A stretch of 64,000 nucleotides of DNA from Gammaproteobacteria bacterium (GTDB lineage: Bacteria > Pseudomonadota > Gammaproteobacteria > Pseudomonadales > Azotimanducaceae): contig JAPOXO010000062.1 of NCBI GenBank assembly GCA_026707045.1, forward strand, positions 1 through 64,000. The letters run 5' to 3'. The first letter of the stretch is position 1, and every line of letters starts with the position of its first letter. Both the position numbers and the translations under genes were made by a program. The notes under the pieces were generated by a model that had not been told where the DNA came from, ran no database searches, and saw nothing but the letters and a program-made list of their open reading frames with translations. This document shows, one piece after another, positions 1-8,693 of this stretch.

Positions 1-160
1 CCAGTATGGAGGACGCAAAATCCAACTCAGACTCCGATAACAAATCGGAGTACTGCTCGACCACTGAGTGCACCAGAATCTTTAAGTTCTGCGCATAGTA
101 GTCTCGCGGCGGGGCTCGATCTTGCACCAACTGAACTCCGTCCGCTGAGTCTTTCCTCAT
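1..160 (-). CDS. Partial hypothetical protein, N-terminal part only
   Basis: An open frame on the minus strand begins with ATG at 158-160 and runs off the left edge. It encodes about 53 residues starting MRKDSADGVQLVQDRAPPRD and continuing with a mixed, protein-like, leucine- and serine-containing stretch. The same frame stays open upstream as far as a stop at about 227-229, so a longer N-terminus from a non-ATG codon is possible. A GGGG run lies about 12 bases before the ATG, which is a weak ribosome binding site. No family can be named from this fragment. Confidence 0.5.
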   Translation of the reverse strand, partial: MRKDSADGVQLVQDRAPPRDYYAQNLKILVHSVVEQYSDLLSESELDFASSIL

Positions 161-556
161 AATGGTTGCGTGCCCCTGAGAGTAATACGTCGATGACCTG
201 TTAGGACCCAGTAAAGTCTTCCAGTGTCAGCGTATCGGTTCCCTACCAAATAGTGAATAATAAACCATGGTTAATTTAACAGTACTAAGGGGCAGAGAGC
301 GACAGCCAAAAGCGATTCGTTTGATTGGAATCGACATTGCACAACTGTCATCATGAGCCTCAAAATAGGAACAGTTGGGCGTTAGCAATTCGACTGTGGA
401 TGGGTTCGACGAAGTGCGGAAACTTGAACCTTTGCTCTTTCAACGAATGCGTGATGCCCAAAGCAGATCTCGTTTCGAAAGTTCTGTATCATGAGGATGC
501 AGCCATAGGGCGAAGTTCATCCGCTACGCTCGAAAGAACGAACTGGCCTCATACCC
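161..556. other. Intergenic region, presumed divergent promoters
   Basis: This stretch separates a minus-strand partial gene from the plus-strand gene at 557. I see no convincing gene, RNA or repeat. A plus-strand frame through 325-687 is open but overlaps the downstream gene out of frame and has no protein-like composition. The region probably carries divergent promoters, though no strong -35/-10 pair was identified. Confidence 0.4.
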
Positions 557-1480
557 ATGAGAACAACAGGTACGCAATGGACAACAATTCTGTTGTTTGT
601 TGCCGTCGCTTGTTTGGTGCTGATGAATCACATTGTTCCAGTGCTACAGCATCGTTCAAACGATTCCAAAAACCAGTTCGAGTATGAATCAATACCAAAC
701 AGGACCACTACAACACAGTTGCCTTCCTCGCACACCGCGGAACAGGCGGATGAAGCATTCGAATTGCTGAGCCCAGACGCTCAGAAAAAACTCGCACCAC
801 TGAAGGACGTATTGCATGATCGTCGCGAGCTTCTTGGGAAACTACGGGAGATGCCCCTAGATCAGTCCATCGCCGTATTTGAGCTTCTTCGCATGATAGA
901 TGAGGGACCCGAAGACTTTTTCGCGGATTTGCCCCTGAAATTGCGAAATGAACTGGATAGACAAATTAGCCAGGGCTACATGGAACGTCTTGACCGAACG
1001 GCACCAACAACGGGAATGAGGCAACGCATTGAGAGATCTCATGCTGGAGGGCACAGTTCACTTTTAGGAAAAGTCTTTGGTCAAGACATTGTTTCATTGG
1101 AGAGTTCTTCAGGTGTTTCTCGGTCGAACGGACTGAAACCATTGCCTGCTGAATTACTTGCACCAGGCTCCAAGAGTTACATCATTGCCAATATGGATGA
1201 GACGAAACGTTTCTATTCGGAGACCGTATTTGGAGGCAGTTTGCTCATCGACGAGAAATCAGCCTTCGATCATGGTGTTTACCACAGCAATGTCACAATC
1301 TCGGGCAATGAAGCGCTGCTAGTCTCCATTCTTTACTCTAACAACCAATGGACGACTTGTCTTTTTGCCTTTGATGGAAGTACAGCGTACTCAGTTTACT
1401 TGGATGGGAGATTGAAAGGTAAGAATCTGGTCGATTTCTCCCACTCAATGAAGAGAATGATTGAACACAGCGCTTCTTAG
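557..1480 (+). CDS. Hypothetical membrane-anchored protein
   Basis: This 307-residue protein has a single hydrophobic segment near the N-terminus (about residues 9-28, including ILLFVAVACLVLMNHIVPVL), then a hydrophilic region. It therefore looks like a type II membrane-anchored or signal-anchor protein with a periplasmic body. Residues 55-150 are charged and helical. The C-terminal half (about 200-300) looks like mixed beta structure with many Ser, Asn and Tyr. No Shine-Dalgarno is obvious before the ATG, so the start is uncertain. I do not recognise a family. The next gene downstream (1640) is also a membrane protein on the same strand, 159 bases away. Confidence 0.65.
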   Translation: MRTTGTQWTTILLFVAVACLVLMNHIVPVLQHRSNDSKNQFEYESIPNRTTTTQLPSSHTAEQADEAFELLSPDAQKKLAPLKDVLHDRRELLGKLREMPLDQSIAVFELLRMIDEGPEDFFADLPLKLRNELDRQISQGYMERLDRTAPTTGMRQRIERSHAGGHSSLLGKVFGQDIVSLESSSGVSRSNGLKPLPAELLAPGSKSYIIANMDETKRFYSETVFGGSLLIDEKSAFDHGVYHSNVTISGNEALLVSILYSNNQWTTCLFAFDGSTAYSVYLDGRLKGKNLVDFSHSMKRMIEHSAS

Positions 1481-1639
1481 GACACTAGCAACACAAGATT
1501 TGCACCTACTAGCTAGCCAATCCTTCTTAGTAAACGATTTATCAATTATTGTCGCTAGTAGAGTAGCAACCCTGCTGTTGCGATTACGCAAGGTGCAAAC
1601 GATGCGTCTGATTCCAAACAGCGAACTGGGAGTCAACTG

Positions 1640-2065
1640 ATGCTAGTTCATGAAATGTTGATTTTCATGGCTTGGTCATTGATCCTAGTTTGTTCGTCCA
1701 TCGCGGTGACTATGGTCCACTTTCGATCAAGAACAAAACATGACTATTCGTATCTCAATTTAAAGTCAATCCTGGTTTTTATCTTGATTGTGCTAGTAGG
1801 ACACCAAAACTACTTTCTACCCACGATGAGTTCTCGCGAAATGTTTTTCTGGCGTCTACTTCAAGGAGAATTTCATCACGATATGATTGGCGTTTTCCTA
1901 GTGTTAGGGGTCGATCTCCTCATCTATAGTGCTTATTGTGTGTACCTGTCGAAGAAGACTAACTTACCAATGGGCCTATTTGGAACGCTTGCATTGTGGG
2001 TCTTCACCTATCACGCCATTTTCACGCTGATTTTCATGGTTCAAATGCTTATTCATTGGTTTTGA
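1640..2065 (+). CDS. Small four-helix membrane protein, unknown function
   Basis: This 141-residue protein is almost entirely membrane. Hydrophobic segments lie at about residues 5-25, 43-62, 84-104 and 115-138. Between segments 2 and 3 there is a polar loop with HQNYF and FHHDM. Several histidines (HQN, HHD, YHAIF, IHWF) sit near the membrane boundaries, a pattern also seen in metal- or heme-binding membrane proteins, but no known motif is complete. Start is ATG with no strong ribosome binding site. Family unrecognised. Confidence 0.65.
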   Translation: MLVHEMLIFMAWSLILVCSSIAVTMVHFRSRTKHDYSYLNLKSILVFILIVLVGHQNYFLPTMSSREMFFWRLLQGEFHHDMIGVFLVLGVDLLIYSAYCVYLSKKTNLPMGLFGTLALWVFTYHAIFTLIFMVQMLIHWF

Positions 2066-2402
2066 TTCGTCGAAATCCTGTGCATTGTTGCATTTGGTGT
2101 TTGCACTTCTTGGTTTTCAAGTCGCTGAGTCCGTTCTCCGCGTCTTCACGTGAGCGTTGGCAATAGGAGCACAACATAGTCAATCGTCAACCCTAGAGGA
2201 ATCAGATATGCATGAAATAGAAACTGCGTAGTTACGATCATTCGACGAATGCACTCGTCGAACGAATGTGGAAAGTATGACTACTCAGCTGAAGACAGGG
2301 CCGCACGAGCGCAATTTAGAAGATACTTCAGAAAGCTAAGTGCCGTTGTTGAGCAACAAGCCTACAAATGATGGCCGATCAAATTCCCAGAGTATCCAAG
2401 AC
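2066..2402. other. Convergent intergenic region with hairpin
   Basis: This lies between convergent genes. It contains the perfect inverted repeat at 2241-2262, listed separately. It also has a well-placed ribosome-binding-like GAGGA seven bases before an ATG at 2208 that opens only seven codons before TAG. In the same frame after the TAG the reading stays open for about 35 more codons. No T-rich tail follows the hairpin, so it is not a classic terminator. Confidence 0.4.
2241..2262. repeat. Perfect 8-bp inverted repeat (hairpin)
   Basis: TTCGACGA at 2241-2248 and TCGTCGAA at 2255-2262 are exact reverse complements separated by six bases. An overlapping outer pair, CATTCG (2239-2244) and CGAATG (2263-2268), could form an alternative stem. 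No run of T follows on either strand. It may be a transcript-end structure for the convergent genes or a protein-binding site. Confidence 0.5.
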
Positions 2403-3881
2403 CTATTCAGTACTGACATCTGATTCCGAAGGTGGATTCAGTGCCCAAACCGTGATCCGGTCAAAGAGATCAAGCTTGTCTTGGTCCGCCGCAGAGTCCG
2501 TTAATCCTGAACGATACGTTTCAACTACTTCTTCCGCATCGCTTCTCAGGTCGGCGGCAACTAGTGCAGAAATGTAGTTCGAGGCAACAAACGGATCTTT
2601 AGTATCCAGTTCAAATCCTTGTCTTCCATACTCTATTGCAGCTGTTTGATGTTCTGGGTTGTTGGACCTCGATAGAAGTCTCGCAGCTGATGCAAATGCT
2701 TGAGCGGAAGCGGGATCACCTGTATTCGCAAGCTGATCCTGATATGCAATGTAGATGCTGTCCCAATCCTCGATGGTCTCGAGGTAAATCATCTTCACAC
2801 GTTCTTTCATGGCTTCTGGAAGCACGCGACTTTTGGGATCTCTACTACGTTCGTACTCGGCCGCTTGACTCAATGGATCAGCTTCCAAGTCTTCAATAAA
2901 GCTTAAGTAGCTCTCATTGCCGTCCTGAGCCTCGTCAAGTGCGGCATACCAAGTGGCATTTAGTGCAAACTGACTCATGGCTGAAGGCGAGGAAACCGCC
3001 AGAAAATCTCCGTAGTTTTCGAGCACAAACTCCACCAAGTCGTCCCCGCGCGGAGTCTTATCTTTGTAGTGCAGGACCAATTGTGCGTCGACAGCATTGG
3101 TTAGAGTGTGAAACTGTTTGGTTTCGAAGTACTCAGATGCTATTTTCTTGAATTTGTCGCCCCTCTCGTAGTACTCCATCATGGCTGTTGCATCGTCGCT
3201 AGGAACATCGCTCAACGAAAACTCAACAATGGCATCCATGAGAAATTGCTGTACGAATTCTTCAGATCTTTCACCGGCTTCGTAGCGCTCAACCATCTCC
3301 TCAAAATTCCCCGAAACTTCGCCAAGCATTCTTCCTACCAAGGTCACAAACTGAGGACCTGACATCGAACTATTTGCTCGACTGATTTCGGTGCCATCAC
3401 TCTCGAGAATTAGGTAAGTGGGATAAACGCCTATGTCGTATCTTGCCGCCAATTCAGGGCCGTTTTCGTCCTCGTTTTCCGCATCAAACTTGAAATTGAC
3501 AAATCTCTCGTTGAAGTACTCTCCGACCTCTGGCAGTGGGAAGATTGTCTCTTGCATCACAATACAGGGTCCGCACCACGTCGTATACACATCCACAAAC
3601 ACTTTTTTTTGCTCTAGTTCGGCCTGGGCAAGCGCAGCTTCGAAGGACCCCTTGAAGAACCTCATGCCTTCCGCTTCCGGCTCGACCGAATTTGTTGGCT
3701 GATCAGCGACGGCGGTAGATCTCTCGATGCCATTGGAACAGCCCACGAGCAGAAGCGCACAAAGCAAGACAAGGCCGGCGGCGATCTCCCATCCGATTGA
3801 ATTGAGATTCCCAATCTTCCGCTTTCCTTGGAAGCGATGGATAGAAAGATTGGACGATCTGTGAGTTTTGGATGGTTTCAT
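2403..3881 (-). CDS. Thioredoxin-fold lipoprotein, first of two paralogs
   Basis: This 492-residue protein has a long basic N-region, a hydrophobic stretch (about 33-47) and a lipobox LLVGC with the acylated Cys at residue 48, so it is predicted to be a periplasm-facing lipoprotein. A thioredoxin-like domain (about 72-190) carries WCGPC at 102-106 and a cis-Pro region in VYPTYLI, like the thioredoxin_7 group used in periplasmic disulfide chemistry. The remaining 300 residues are helical, with a TPR-like character near 400-470. AGGAAG four bases before the ATG supports the start. A paralog of the same architecture lies at 54086-55495. Redox function is inferred from the CxxC; the partner is unknown. 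Confidence 0.85.
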   Translation of the reverse strand: MKPSKTHRSSNLSIHRFQGKRKIGNLNSIGWEIAAGLVLLCALLLVGCSNGIERSTAVADQPTNSVEPEAEGMRFFKGSFEAALAQAELEQKKVFVDVYTTWCGPCIVMQETIFPLPEVGEYFNERFVNFKFDAENEDENGPELAARYDIGVYPTYLILESDGTEISRANSSMSGPQFVTLVGRMLGEVSGNFEEMVERYEAGERSEEFVQQFLMDAIVEFSLSDVPSDDATAMMEYYERGDKFKKIASEYFETKQFHTLTNAVDAQLVLHYKDKTPRGDDLVEFVLENYGDFLAVSSPSAMSQFALNATWYAALDEAQDGNESYLSFIEDLEADPLSQAAEYERSRDPKSRVLPEAMKERVKMIYLETIEDWDSIYIAYQDQLANTGDPASAQAFASAARLLSRSNNPEHQTAAIEYGRQGFELDTKDPFVASNYISALVAADLRSDAEEVVETYRSGLTDSAADQDKLDLFDRITVWALNPPSESDVSTE

Positions 3882-3986
3882 CTGGCTTCCTGTTGTAGCT
3901 AAGTAACTGTTCGTGGACTCTTGTCGATGCCCGTCTCATGGGCTCGTCGCATTTCAATCAACCATAGCGGGTTCAATGCCACTTCC

Positions 3987-5978
3987 TCAAGTCAAGTCCA
4001 ATTCACTAATTTCGTCGTGGCTCAGTTCAATCTCCAGTGCTCTCAGGCAACTGGTTGTCTCCGACAACTGTCTTGGTCCGATTAGTGGGAAACAGGGAAA
4101 TGGCTGTGCAAGAACAAATGCTAACGCAATGTTGATTGGCTCGACACTTTTTTTCTTTGCCAACGCATACGCTCTTGATCTTCTCTCAAAGTTGTCTTCA
4201 GAAAACCAACATCTTTGGATTTCCTCATCGGAAGGATGTAGTCCGAACTGAACATTTGATGCGACGTCACTCTTGTCGAATATTTGGTCAACTCGCTCCG
4301 TAAAGAACCCTCGACCCTGCGATGACCAGGGAAACAAGGCTAACTTGGACTCGCTTAGAAATTCCCTATATGCAGAAGTATTAGAAGAAATGCATCCAGC
4401 CCAAACCGGTTCCATCATTCGCGCCAAACTAAACTGATTGGATACGGCGGAGAATCCCGATTTATTGTGACGCGCAGCCCATGCGTTGGCTTCTCTGATT
4501 CGTTCCAATGACCAATTGGATCCACCGAACAAAGTGACTCTCCCGGACTCCTTTTGGTCGTTGAGAACGTCTATCCATTCACCTACTGGCACAACTGAGT
4601 TGTCCCTATGCAAGAAGTAGATATCAACATGATCGGTGCGAAGGGACTCCAAGGAACGAATTAGTTGCGATTCGACAAATTTCGGTTGATCGTGAGGTGT
4701 ATGTGCACCCTTTCCAATGACAACGATCTCGTCGCGAATCTTTCGGGTCTCGAGCCATAGACCGAGAACTTGCTCTAGCCGATTTCCGCCGTAGATGAAT
4801 GCGGTATCGAATGTGTTCCCACCTGACTCAAAGAAGTGGTCAAACATAACCATGGCGTGTAGCTCATCGGGTTGGTTGTCACAACCGAGAACCAGCTTAG
4901 AGATCGGCTTATTCAGTCCAGACAACGTTTCATACCGCATCTCGCTGGTCTTACGAGATAGGATGCCACCCTGAATTGGAGTTTTCCTATTGCTTAGCGT
5001 CTCTGCTTCAAATTTGACCCCGACCGCATTTCGCCATTTGTCCAACGCATGCGCGTTTCCCAGAGAGTCGTTCCAGGACATTGCGGGAGACTCGACTGCA
5101 CCTTCGACCAAGCAACGAGCAACTTCGTCTACTTCGCTCACATATATGTCGTTCGCTTCGCCACTAATAACCTCAGTCTCGCCCTTTCTGGTCAGCTGAA
5201 AATCCCATTTCTGTGGCGACCTCCAAGGCCAGGGCACCTGAATGCTGCCATCGGTTCCAAAAATCCTCACTGTGTTATCAAGTTGCTGACCGACGGCCGT
5301 TGCTACCCGGGCAGTAATTCCGTTCTCGAAGTACAGCATCCCCGTTGCATAAAGATCGATGCCTTCTTTGGACAGAACTCCAGTTCCTTCGACTCTGTGA
5401 GGTTCCTGCCCTGCGATCAAACGAGATATGGACAGCGGATAGCAACCTACATCCATAATTCCACCACCTGCCAGTTCGTTTGCAAACAGTCTTGAATTTG
5501 GATCGTATGGAGCATGGAAACCGAAAGAAGCGTGAATATGTCGAACAATTCCGATGGCATGACTTCGAACGAGCTCCAAAACGTTCTTGATTTGCGGATG
5601 TAGCCGGTACATGAAAGCTTCCATCAGAAAAGTATCGTTTGATTTCGCCGCATGAACCATTGCCATTACTTCAGCATGGCTGATTCCCATCGGTTTCTCG
5701 CAAAGAACAGCCTTTCCCGCGTTTACGCTTCGGATAGTCCACTCGGCGTGTTGGGGATGAGGAGTTGCGACGTAGATGGCATCCACATCGGTTGCTGAGA
5801 TGAGTTCGTTATACGAGGAGTACGCCGTTACATCGTTGTACCTGCTGGCAAAAGCGATAGCACTATCTGTTGATCGACTTCCGACGGCAACCAACTTGCC
5901 TGTTTTGGACTGCTGAATGGCCATCGCCAATTTGTGTGCGATTCGTCCCGTTGCGATGATTCCCCAGCGTGTAGTCAT
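3987..5978 (-). CDS. Gfo/Idh/MocA oxidoreductase fused to aldo-keto reductase
   Basis: One 663-residue frame joins two complete enzymes. Residues 1 to about 330 are a Gfo/Idh/MocA NAD(P)-dependent oxidoreductase: a Rossmann start WGIIATGRIA, CEKP with Glu94-Lys95-Pro96, and the GGGIMDVGCYPL catalytic-helix region. Residues from about 345 to the end are an aldo-keto reductase with the expected tetrad: Asp and Tyr in FDTAFIYG, Lys in VVIGKG and His in YFLHRD. Both halves appear intact, so the product could oxidise and reduce a sugar-like substrate on one chain. No stop or frameshift separates the halves. It lies 88 bases downstream of lpxA on the same strand. The substrate is unknown; sugar or sugar-nucleotide chemistry is an inference from both families. 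Confidence 0.85.
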   Translation of the reverse strand: MTTRWGIIATGRIAHKLAMAIQQSKTGKLVAVGSRSTDSAIAFASRYNDVTAYSSYNELISATDVDAIYVATPHPQHAEWTIRSVNAGKAVLCEKPMGISHAEVMAMVHAAKSNDTFLMEAFMYRLHPQIKNVLELVRSHAIGIVRHIHASFGFHAPYDPNSRLFANELAGGGIMDVGCYPLSISRLIAGQEPHRVEGTGVLSKEGIDLYATGMLYFENGITARVATAVGQQLDNTVRIFGTDGSIQVPWPWRSPQKWDFQLTRKGETEVISGEANDIYVSEVDEVARCLVEGAVESPAMSWNDSLGNAHALDKWRNAVGVKFEAETLSNRKTPIQGGILSRKTSEMRYETLSGLNKPISKLVLGCDNQPDELHAMVMFDHFFESGGNTFDTAFIYGGNRLEQVLGLWLETRKIRDEIVVIGKGAHTPHDQPKFVESQLIRSLESLRTDHVDIYFLHRDNSVVPVGEWIDVLNDQKESGRVTLFGGSNWSLERIREANAWAARHNKSGFSAVSNQFSLARMMEPVWAGCISSNTSAYREFLSESKLALFPWSSQGRGFFTERVDQIFDKSDVASNVQFGLHPSDEEIQRCWFSEDNFERRSRAYALAKKKSVEPINIALAFVLAQPFPCFPLIGPRQLSETTSCLRALEIELSHDEISELDLT

Positions 5979-6066
5979 AGTTAGTCGATCTCAGTTTCAG
6001 CCTGTTAGTACAGATCGTTGAAGTAGGCAAGACTGCTCACTGATCTCTCCCAAAGGTCTATTCTTG

Positions 6067-6897
6067 CTACGTGTCAGTGTTGATTTCAAGAGTATCCGAG
6101 TCTGGACGAGCCAATCCTCGTTGTGAGGATGCAATTGCGTCAAGGAGCGTACGAATGTACTCTCTATGCCCAAGTTTCTGTGTTACTTCTGCGACTGCCT
6201 GCTCCAAACGAAGCTCCCGCATGAAGAGCGTTCGAAAGGCTAGACGTACTTCTCGTATCGCGACATCGTCGTATCCTGCGCGTTCCATTCCCACCTTATT
6301 GACCACTCTCATCGTGGCGCGAAATCCCTCCGCAATGGTGAATGGCAACACATCCTGAGTAACTCGTGCCATTCCACCGACCATGGCTGCGCGACCTACG
6401 TGACAAAACTGATGGACAGCGCTGAGTCCCGCGATATTGGCAAAGTCTCCGATGACAACGTGGCCTCCAAGCGTCGCAGCATGCGACATCACGACCTTGT
6501 TCCCAACATTACAGTTGTGTGCAACGTGCGCATGAGCTAACAACGCGCAGTCATCGCCAACCTCGGTAACCCCGTCCTCTTCCGTAGCACTGTGGATACT
6601 CACGTATTCTCGGATTGTGTTGCGATCTCCGATCTTGGTAAACGTCTTGGTTCCCTCGATGTGTTTTTGATCTTGAGATTGAACACCCAGTGTTACGAAG
6701 GGAAACACCGAGCAGTCAGTTCCTATTGTCGTATGACCGTCAACGACAACATGCGAGTGTAGATGGGTTCTTTCGCCGATCTTGACATCTGGACCCAAAG
6801 TGCAAAACGGACCGATAATGCATCCATTGCCCAATTCGGCGCGAGGGTCTACGACCGCAGACTTGTCGACGCTCACGCCCATGCTTCTTGCTCGCAT
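6067..6897 (-). CDS. lpxA: Acyl-ACP--UDP-N-acetylglucosamine O-acyltransferase
   Basis: LpxA catalyses the first step of lipid A synthesis, transferring a 3-hydroxyacyl chain from ACP to the 3-OH of UDP-GlcNAc in the cytoplasm. The 276-residue protein has left-handed beta-helix hexapeptide repeats across about residues 7-190, then a helical C-terminus. By alignment from memory with E. coli LpxA, the catalytic base His125 is His127, His144 is His146, His160 is His162 and Lys76 is Lys78. The chain-length residue Gly173 is kept as Gly175, which suggests a long (C14-like) 3-hydroxyacyl donor. GGAGG lies seven bases before the ATG and fixes the start. The gene is outside any lpxD-fabZ-lpxB cluster and instead follows a PhyH dioxygenase gene by 35 bases. 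Confidence 0.92.
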   Translation of the reverse strand: MRARSMGVSVDKSAVVDPRAELGNGCIIGPFCTLGPDVKIGERTHLHSHVVVDGHTTIGTDCSVFPFVTLGVQSQDQKHIEGTKTFTKIGDRNTIREYVSIHSATEEDGVTEVGDDCALLAHAHVAHNCNVGNKVVMSHAATLGGHVVIGDFANIAGLSAVHQFCHVGRAAMVGGMARVTQDVLPFTIAEGFRATMRVVNKVGMERAGYDDVAIREVRLAFRTLFMRELRLEQAVAEVTQKLGHREYIRTLLDAIASSQRGLARPDSDTLEINTDT

Positions 6898-6932
6898 ATC
6901 CAGACCTCCGCTTTCTCCCGCTTAATTATGGG

Positions 6933-7829
6933 CTATTGGTCTCGCATTTTTGTTGCTTTTAGATACGGCTGCATATTCATTCCTGGATATCTGGCTGATA
7001 CTCCTTCAATTGTTTCATCAGTCCAGTATTCGTGACCTGGTGCTGGAAATCCGAACAATTCTCTTTGATCGGGAGTTGCAGCCTCTATCCACTTGCGAAA
7101 CTCGGGTCGAATCGCCTCTGCGGACCAGCTGTCAATTCCAAGCCATCTCCAGGCTGCGGGAGAATAGGTGATGAATTGCCCTACACGACCCCCAAGAGCT
7201 GAAAACGAAGTGCCTCGGTGAAACGTACGCATGCTATAGATCAACAATCCACCTGCTGGTACTACGACCTTGACTTCGTTGTCATAAAGTTCTGGTCTCT
7301 GTTCACGCGTGTAGTGTGCTGGAACGCGGAAACTCTCCGGATAGTGTTTCCAAGAGCAGACGGCAGTAGGCGCATCATTCACCGTTACATCGGTGTAGTA
7401 CAGCAGGTAGGCCGTTTGCCAATACGCCGGCAGATCAGGAGGATAAGCAAGTGTATGGTTGCCGTAATCACAGTGCATCGACTGTTCTACGTCCGAATTG
7501 TCCCCTTTGCGTTTTGCATGAAGGTTTCCTTGCTCACAATACAACGCACTACCCCCGGCAAACTTGCTGGCCAGACTCCGTAGTTCCGGATGTAAGGTGA
7601 TGTAGTTGAGCCACCTGCCTGGAAACGGGAACCTCCAAATGGGACGCCGCGTTCTACGCGGCGAAGTTGGTGGTTCACCGTTTGGATCTTCACAATATTC
7701 AATCCATCCGGGCAGAACATCCTTAAGTTCGTTTCTAGCCCCCTCAAGCTCCTCAGACGACAAAAACTCTTCAACGATGGCAAATCCATGCTCTGCGTAG
7801 TGTCGCTCGTGCTTGGGTTCTATTCCCAT
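6933..7829 (-). CDS. Phytanoyl-CoA dioxygenase (PhyH) family protein
   Basis: This is a predicted Fe(II)/2-oxoglutarate-dependent oxygenase of the PhyH family. The double-stranded beta-helix core shows the iron-binding HxD in MHCDYGNH, the distal His in TFHRGTSF and a 2-oxoglutarate-binding Arg in GGRVGQF. I start at the ATG encoding MGIEPKHERH. The frame is open for 16 more codons to 7877, but that longer form would overlap the divergent gene and has no ribosome binding site. PhyH enzymes hydroxylate fatty acyl-CoAs, amino acids and secondary metabolites, so the substrate cannot be read from sequence. It sits 35 bases upstream of lpxA in the same direction and may be co-transcribed with it. 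Confidence 0.85.
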   Translation of the reverse strand: MGIEPKHERHYAEHGFAIVEEFLSSEELEGARNELKDVLPGWIEYCEDPNGEPPTSPRRTRRPIWRFPFPGRWLNYITLHPELRSLASKFAGGSALYCEQGNLHAKRKGDNSDVEQSMHCDYGNHTLAYPPDLPAYWQTAYLLYYTDVTVNDAPTAVCSWKHYPESFRVPAHYTREQRPELYDNEVKVVVPAGGLLIYSMRTFHRGTSFSALGGRVGQFITYSPAAWRWLGIDSWSAEAIRPEFRKWIEAATPDQRELFGFPAPGHEYWTDETIEGVSARYPGMNMQPYLKATKMRDQ

Positions 7830-7891
7830 ATGGTCGTGTTGCTCTCTATCATGTACATAGCCCAACCAAAGTGCCATTCAATCTGGTGTCT

Positions 7892-8653
7892 GTGAAACCT
7901 ATCGTATCAATCGTGCTCATCACAGCTTTCGTTCTGAACGCAGTGCATACAGCTTCAACCGAAACTGATATCACGGCCGAGGAGCTAGTCGCCCGTGTGC
8001 TCGATCAAACTCGCGGACTCTCATCATATTCTGAACTGACGATGACAATTCACAGGCCGGAGTGGCAACGCACATCTTCTTTTTCTGTATGGACTCAGGG
8101 CCGTGAGGATGCACTGATTCGATTCACGGCGCCAGCTCGGGACGCAGGACTCGCAACTCTCAGAAAGGGAGAACGTATGTGGACTTATTCGCCGAAAATT
8201 CAACGTACAGTGCGGCTACCGAAGTCGATGATGTCCCAAGACTGGGCAGGTTCTGATTTTTCCTACAACGACCTAGCGCGTTCAGATGATCTACTAAACC
8301 AATATACGCTGAGCCTGACCCAAACCTCACACACTGAAGAGGGAACTGTCTATACGATTGAAGCTGTTCCCAAAGAGAACGCGGCAATAGTTTGGGGTAA
8401 AGAGACACTAATGCTTCGAGAGGACTTTGTCCTGCTCAAACACTCATACTTTGACCAAGAAATGGTTCTAGTTAAATGGTTGGAAACACTTGAAATCGAA
8501 GAGTTTGACGGACGTACAATTCCCAAACGCATGCGAATTACCAAGAGTGAACCTCAGGATCGCTGGACTGAAATCGTCTACGAAAAAGCTGATTTTGACA
8601 TTGAGATTGAGGAATCCAAATTCACATTGTTCGCCTTGAGAGATTCAGGTTGA
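7892..8653 (+). CDS. LolA-like outer-membrane lipoprotein-sorting protein
   Basis: This is a periplasmic protein of the LolA-like group (COG2834 type). From the GTG at 7892 it has a signal peptide MKPIVSIVLITAFVL ending near HTAS, then an all-beta half-barrel of about 230 residues. Typical family features include an early helix with SSYSELTM, the RFTAP segment, the RMWTYSPKI strand and a DFSYNDLA turn. The frame is open from 7871, but the shorter start gives a standard signal peptide and leaves room for a divergent promoter. It is first in a cassette with two FtsX-type permeases, an ATPase and a predicted beta-barrel. It is therefore more likely a dedicated lipid or lipoprotein chaperone for that exporter than housekeeping LolA. 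Confidence 0.82.
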   Translation: MKPIVSIVLITAFVLNAVHTASTETDITAEELVARVLDQTRGLSSYSELTMTIHRPEWQRTSSFSVWTQGREDALIRFTAPARDAGLATLRKGERMWTYSPKIQRTVRLPKSMMSQDWAGSDFSYNDLARSDDLLNQYTLSLTQTSHTEEGTVYTIEAVPKENAAIVWGKETLMLREDFVLLKHSYFDQEMVLVKWLETLEIEEFDGRTIPKRMRITKSEPQDRWTEIVYEKADFDIEIEESKFTLFALRDSG

Positions 8654-8693
8654 AGACTTCCGTACAAGATTCTCTCCACTGAGGATCAGCTCC

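Noticed and set aside
325-687. Open 120-codon frame on the plus strand
   Set aside because: It overlaps the better-supported gene at 557 in another frame, has no ribosome binding site, and its Asn/Ser/Cys/His-rich composition is not protein-like.
2241-2262. Rho-independent terminator at the 8-bp inverted repeat
   Set aside because: Neither strand has a T-run after the stem, so only a hairpin is claimed.
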